Source: a bacterium
GTDB lineage: Bacteria > Patescibacteria > Paceibacteria > UBA9973
Direction: 5' to 3'
Assembly: GCA_021813235.1 (NCBI GenBank)
Contig: JAKALG010000004.1
Coordinates: 1 to 21,047 of the forward strand
Length of the DNA: 21,047 nt
Below the pieces are notes generated by a model. That model saw only the letters and a program-made list of their open reading frames with translations, was not told the DNA's origin and made no database searches. Every line of letters starts with the position of its first letter. The first letter of the stretch is position 1. Position numbers and translations under genes: made by a program. Below are positions 20,922 through 21,047 of the stretch, one piece after another.

Positions 20922-21047
20922 TGAAAAACGTAACAATTTATTCGACCCCCACTTGTCACTTTTGTCACATGGCAAAAGATTTTTTTAAAGCTAATAATGT
21001 AGCTTATACAGAATACGATGTCATGAGTAATTTAGAAAAAAGAAAAG
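20921..21047 (+). CDS. Glutaredoxin family thiol-disulfide protein (3' end missing)
   Basis: The first 42 residues are visible: MKNVTIYSTPTCHFCHMAKD, then FFKANNVAYTEYDVMSN. This is the glutaredoxin/NrdH-type thioredoxin fold start: beta strand, CxxC active site Cys12-His-Phe-Cys15, helix, then YTEYDV. It reduces disulfides or mixed disulfides in the cytosol, using reduced thioredoxin reductase or small thiols depending on subtype. The ATG is preceded by TTCGTTCGGG with no Shine-Dalgarno at normal distance; the leader folds onto it. The gene runs off the window end, so length and subtype cannot be judged. Confidence 0.88.
   Translation, partial: MKNVTIYSTPTCHFCHMAKDFFKANNVAYTEYDVMSNLEKRK

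Overview
The window looks like a low-GC genome fragment from a Candidate Phyla Radiation (Patescibacteria, probably Parcubacteria-like) bacterium. The grounds are a very large extracellular fibronectin-III protein, a compact lower-glycolysis gene set, small single-copy core genes, and expression signals in which an extended -10 box lies directly against the start codon with no room for a ribosome-binding leader. The standard code is used: TAA, TAG and TGA all act as stops. No marker settles the lineage, so this assignment is inference.

Layout. 2-5284 is the 3' part of a giant surface/secreted protein: about 41-residue beta-propeller-like repeats, Ig-like modules, then seven FN3 domains. 5349-8370 holds a single-domain response regulator, an ABC ATPase with an unusual roughly 230-residue C-terminal extension, and a MacB/FtsX-type permease, overlapping or tightly spaced and likely one operon. 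8415-10232 is lepA, followed tail-to-tail by a previously unlisted 37-residue membrane peptide gene on the minus strand, which shares a back-to-back promoter with a DivIC/FtsB-like division gene (10367-10747).

10803-18152 is dominated by three-carbon metabolism: a D-lactate-dehydrogenase-like enzyme, a glycerate 2-kinase, enolase and PEP synthase. Together they can link D-glycerate, 2-phosphoglycerate, PEP, pyruvate and a D-2-hydroxyacid such as lactate. They are interrupted by a minus-strand cysteine-rich protein (13172-13972) and a roughly 450-base segment with hairpins and a possible toxin remnant. Two small genes follow ppsA (a membrane protein and a YtxH-like protein), ending at a hairpin terminator.

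18745-20779 is minus-strand: an unknown 114-residue protein, tRNA-Gly(CCC), and a self-contained transcription unit encoding a signal-peptide/cohesin-like/dockerin-like protein with a Bacteroidota-type T9SS sorting domain. That last gene is the most out-of-place item and has a strong Shine-Dalgarno, unlike the core plus-strand genes. The window closes with the start of a glutaredoxin gene behind a long base-paired leader.

Two copies of a double-hairpin repeat lie over the stop codons of the DivIC-like gene and ppsA. The most noteworthy leads are the T9SS cassette, the glutaredoxin leader hairpin, the repeat pair, the bidirectional leaderless promoter with its tiny membrane gene, and the consistent leaderless promoter architecture.
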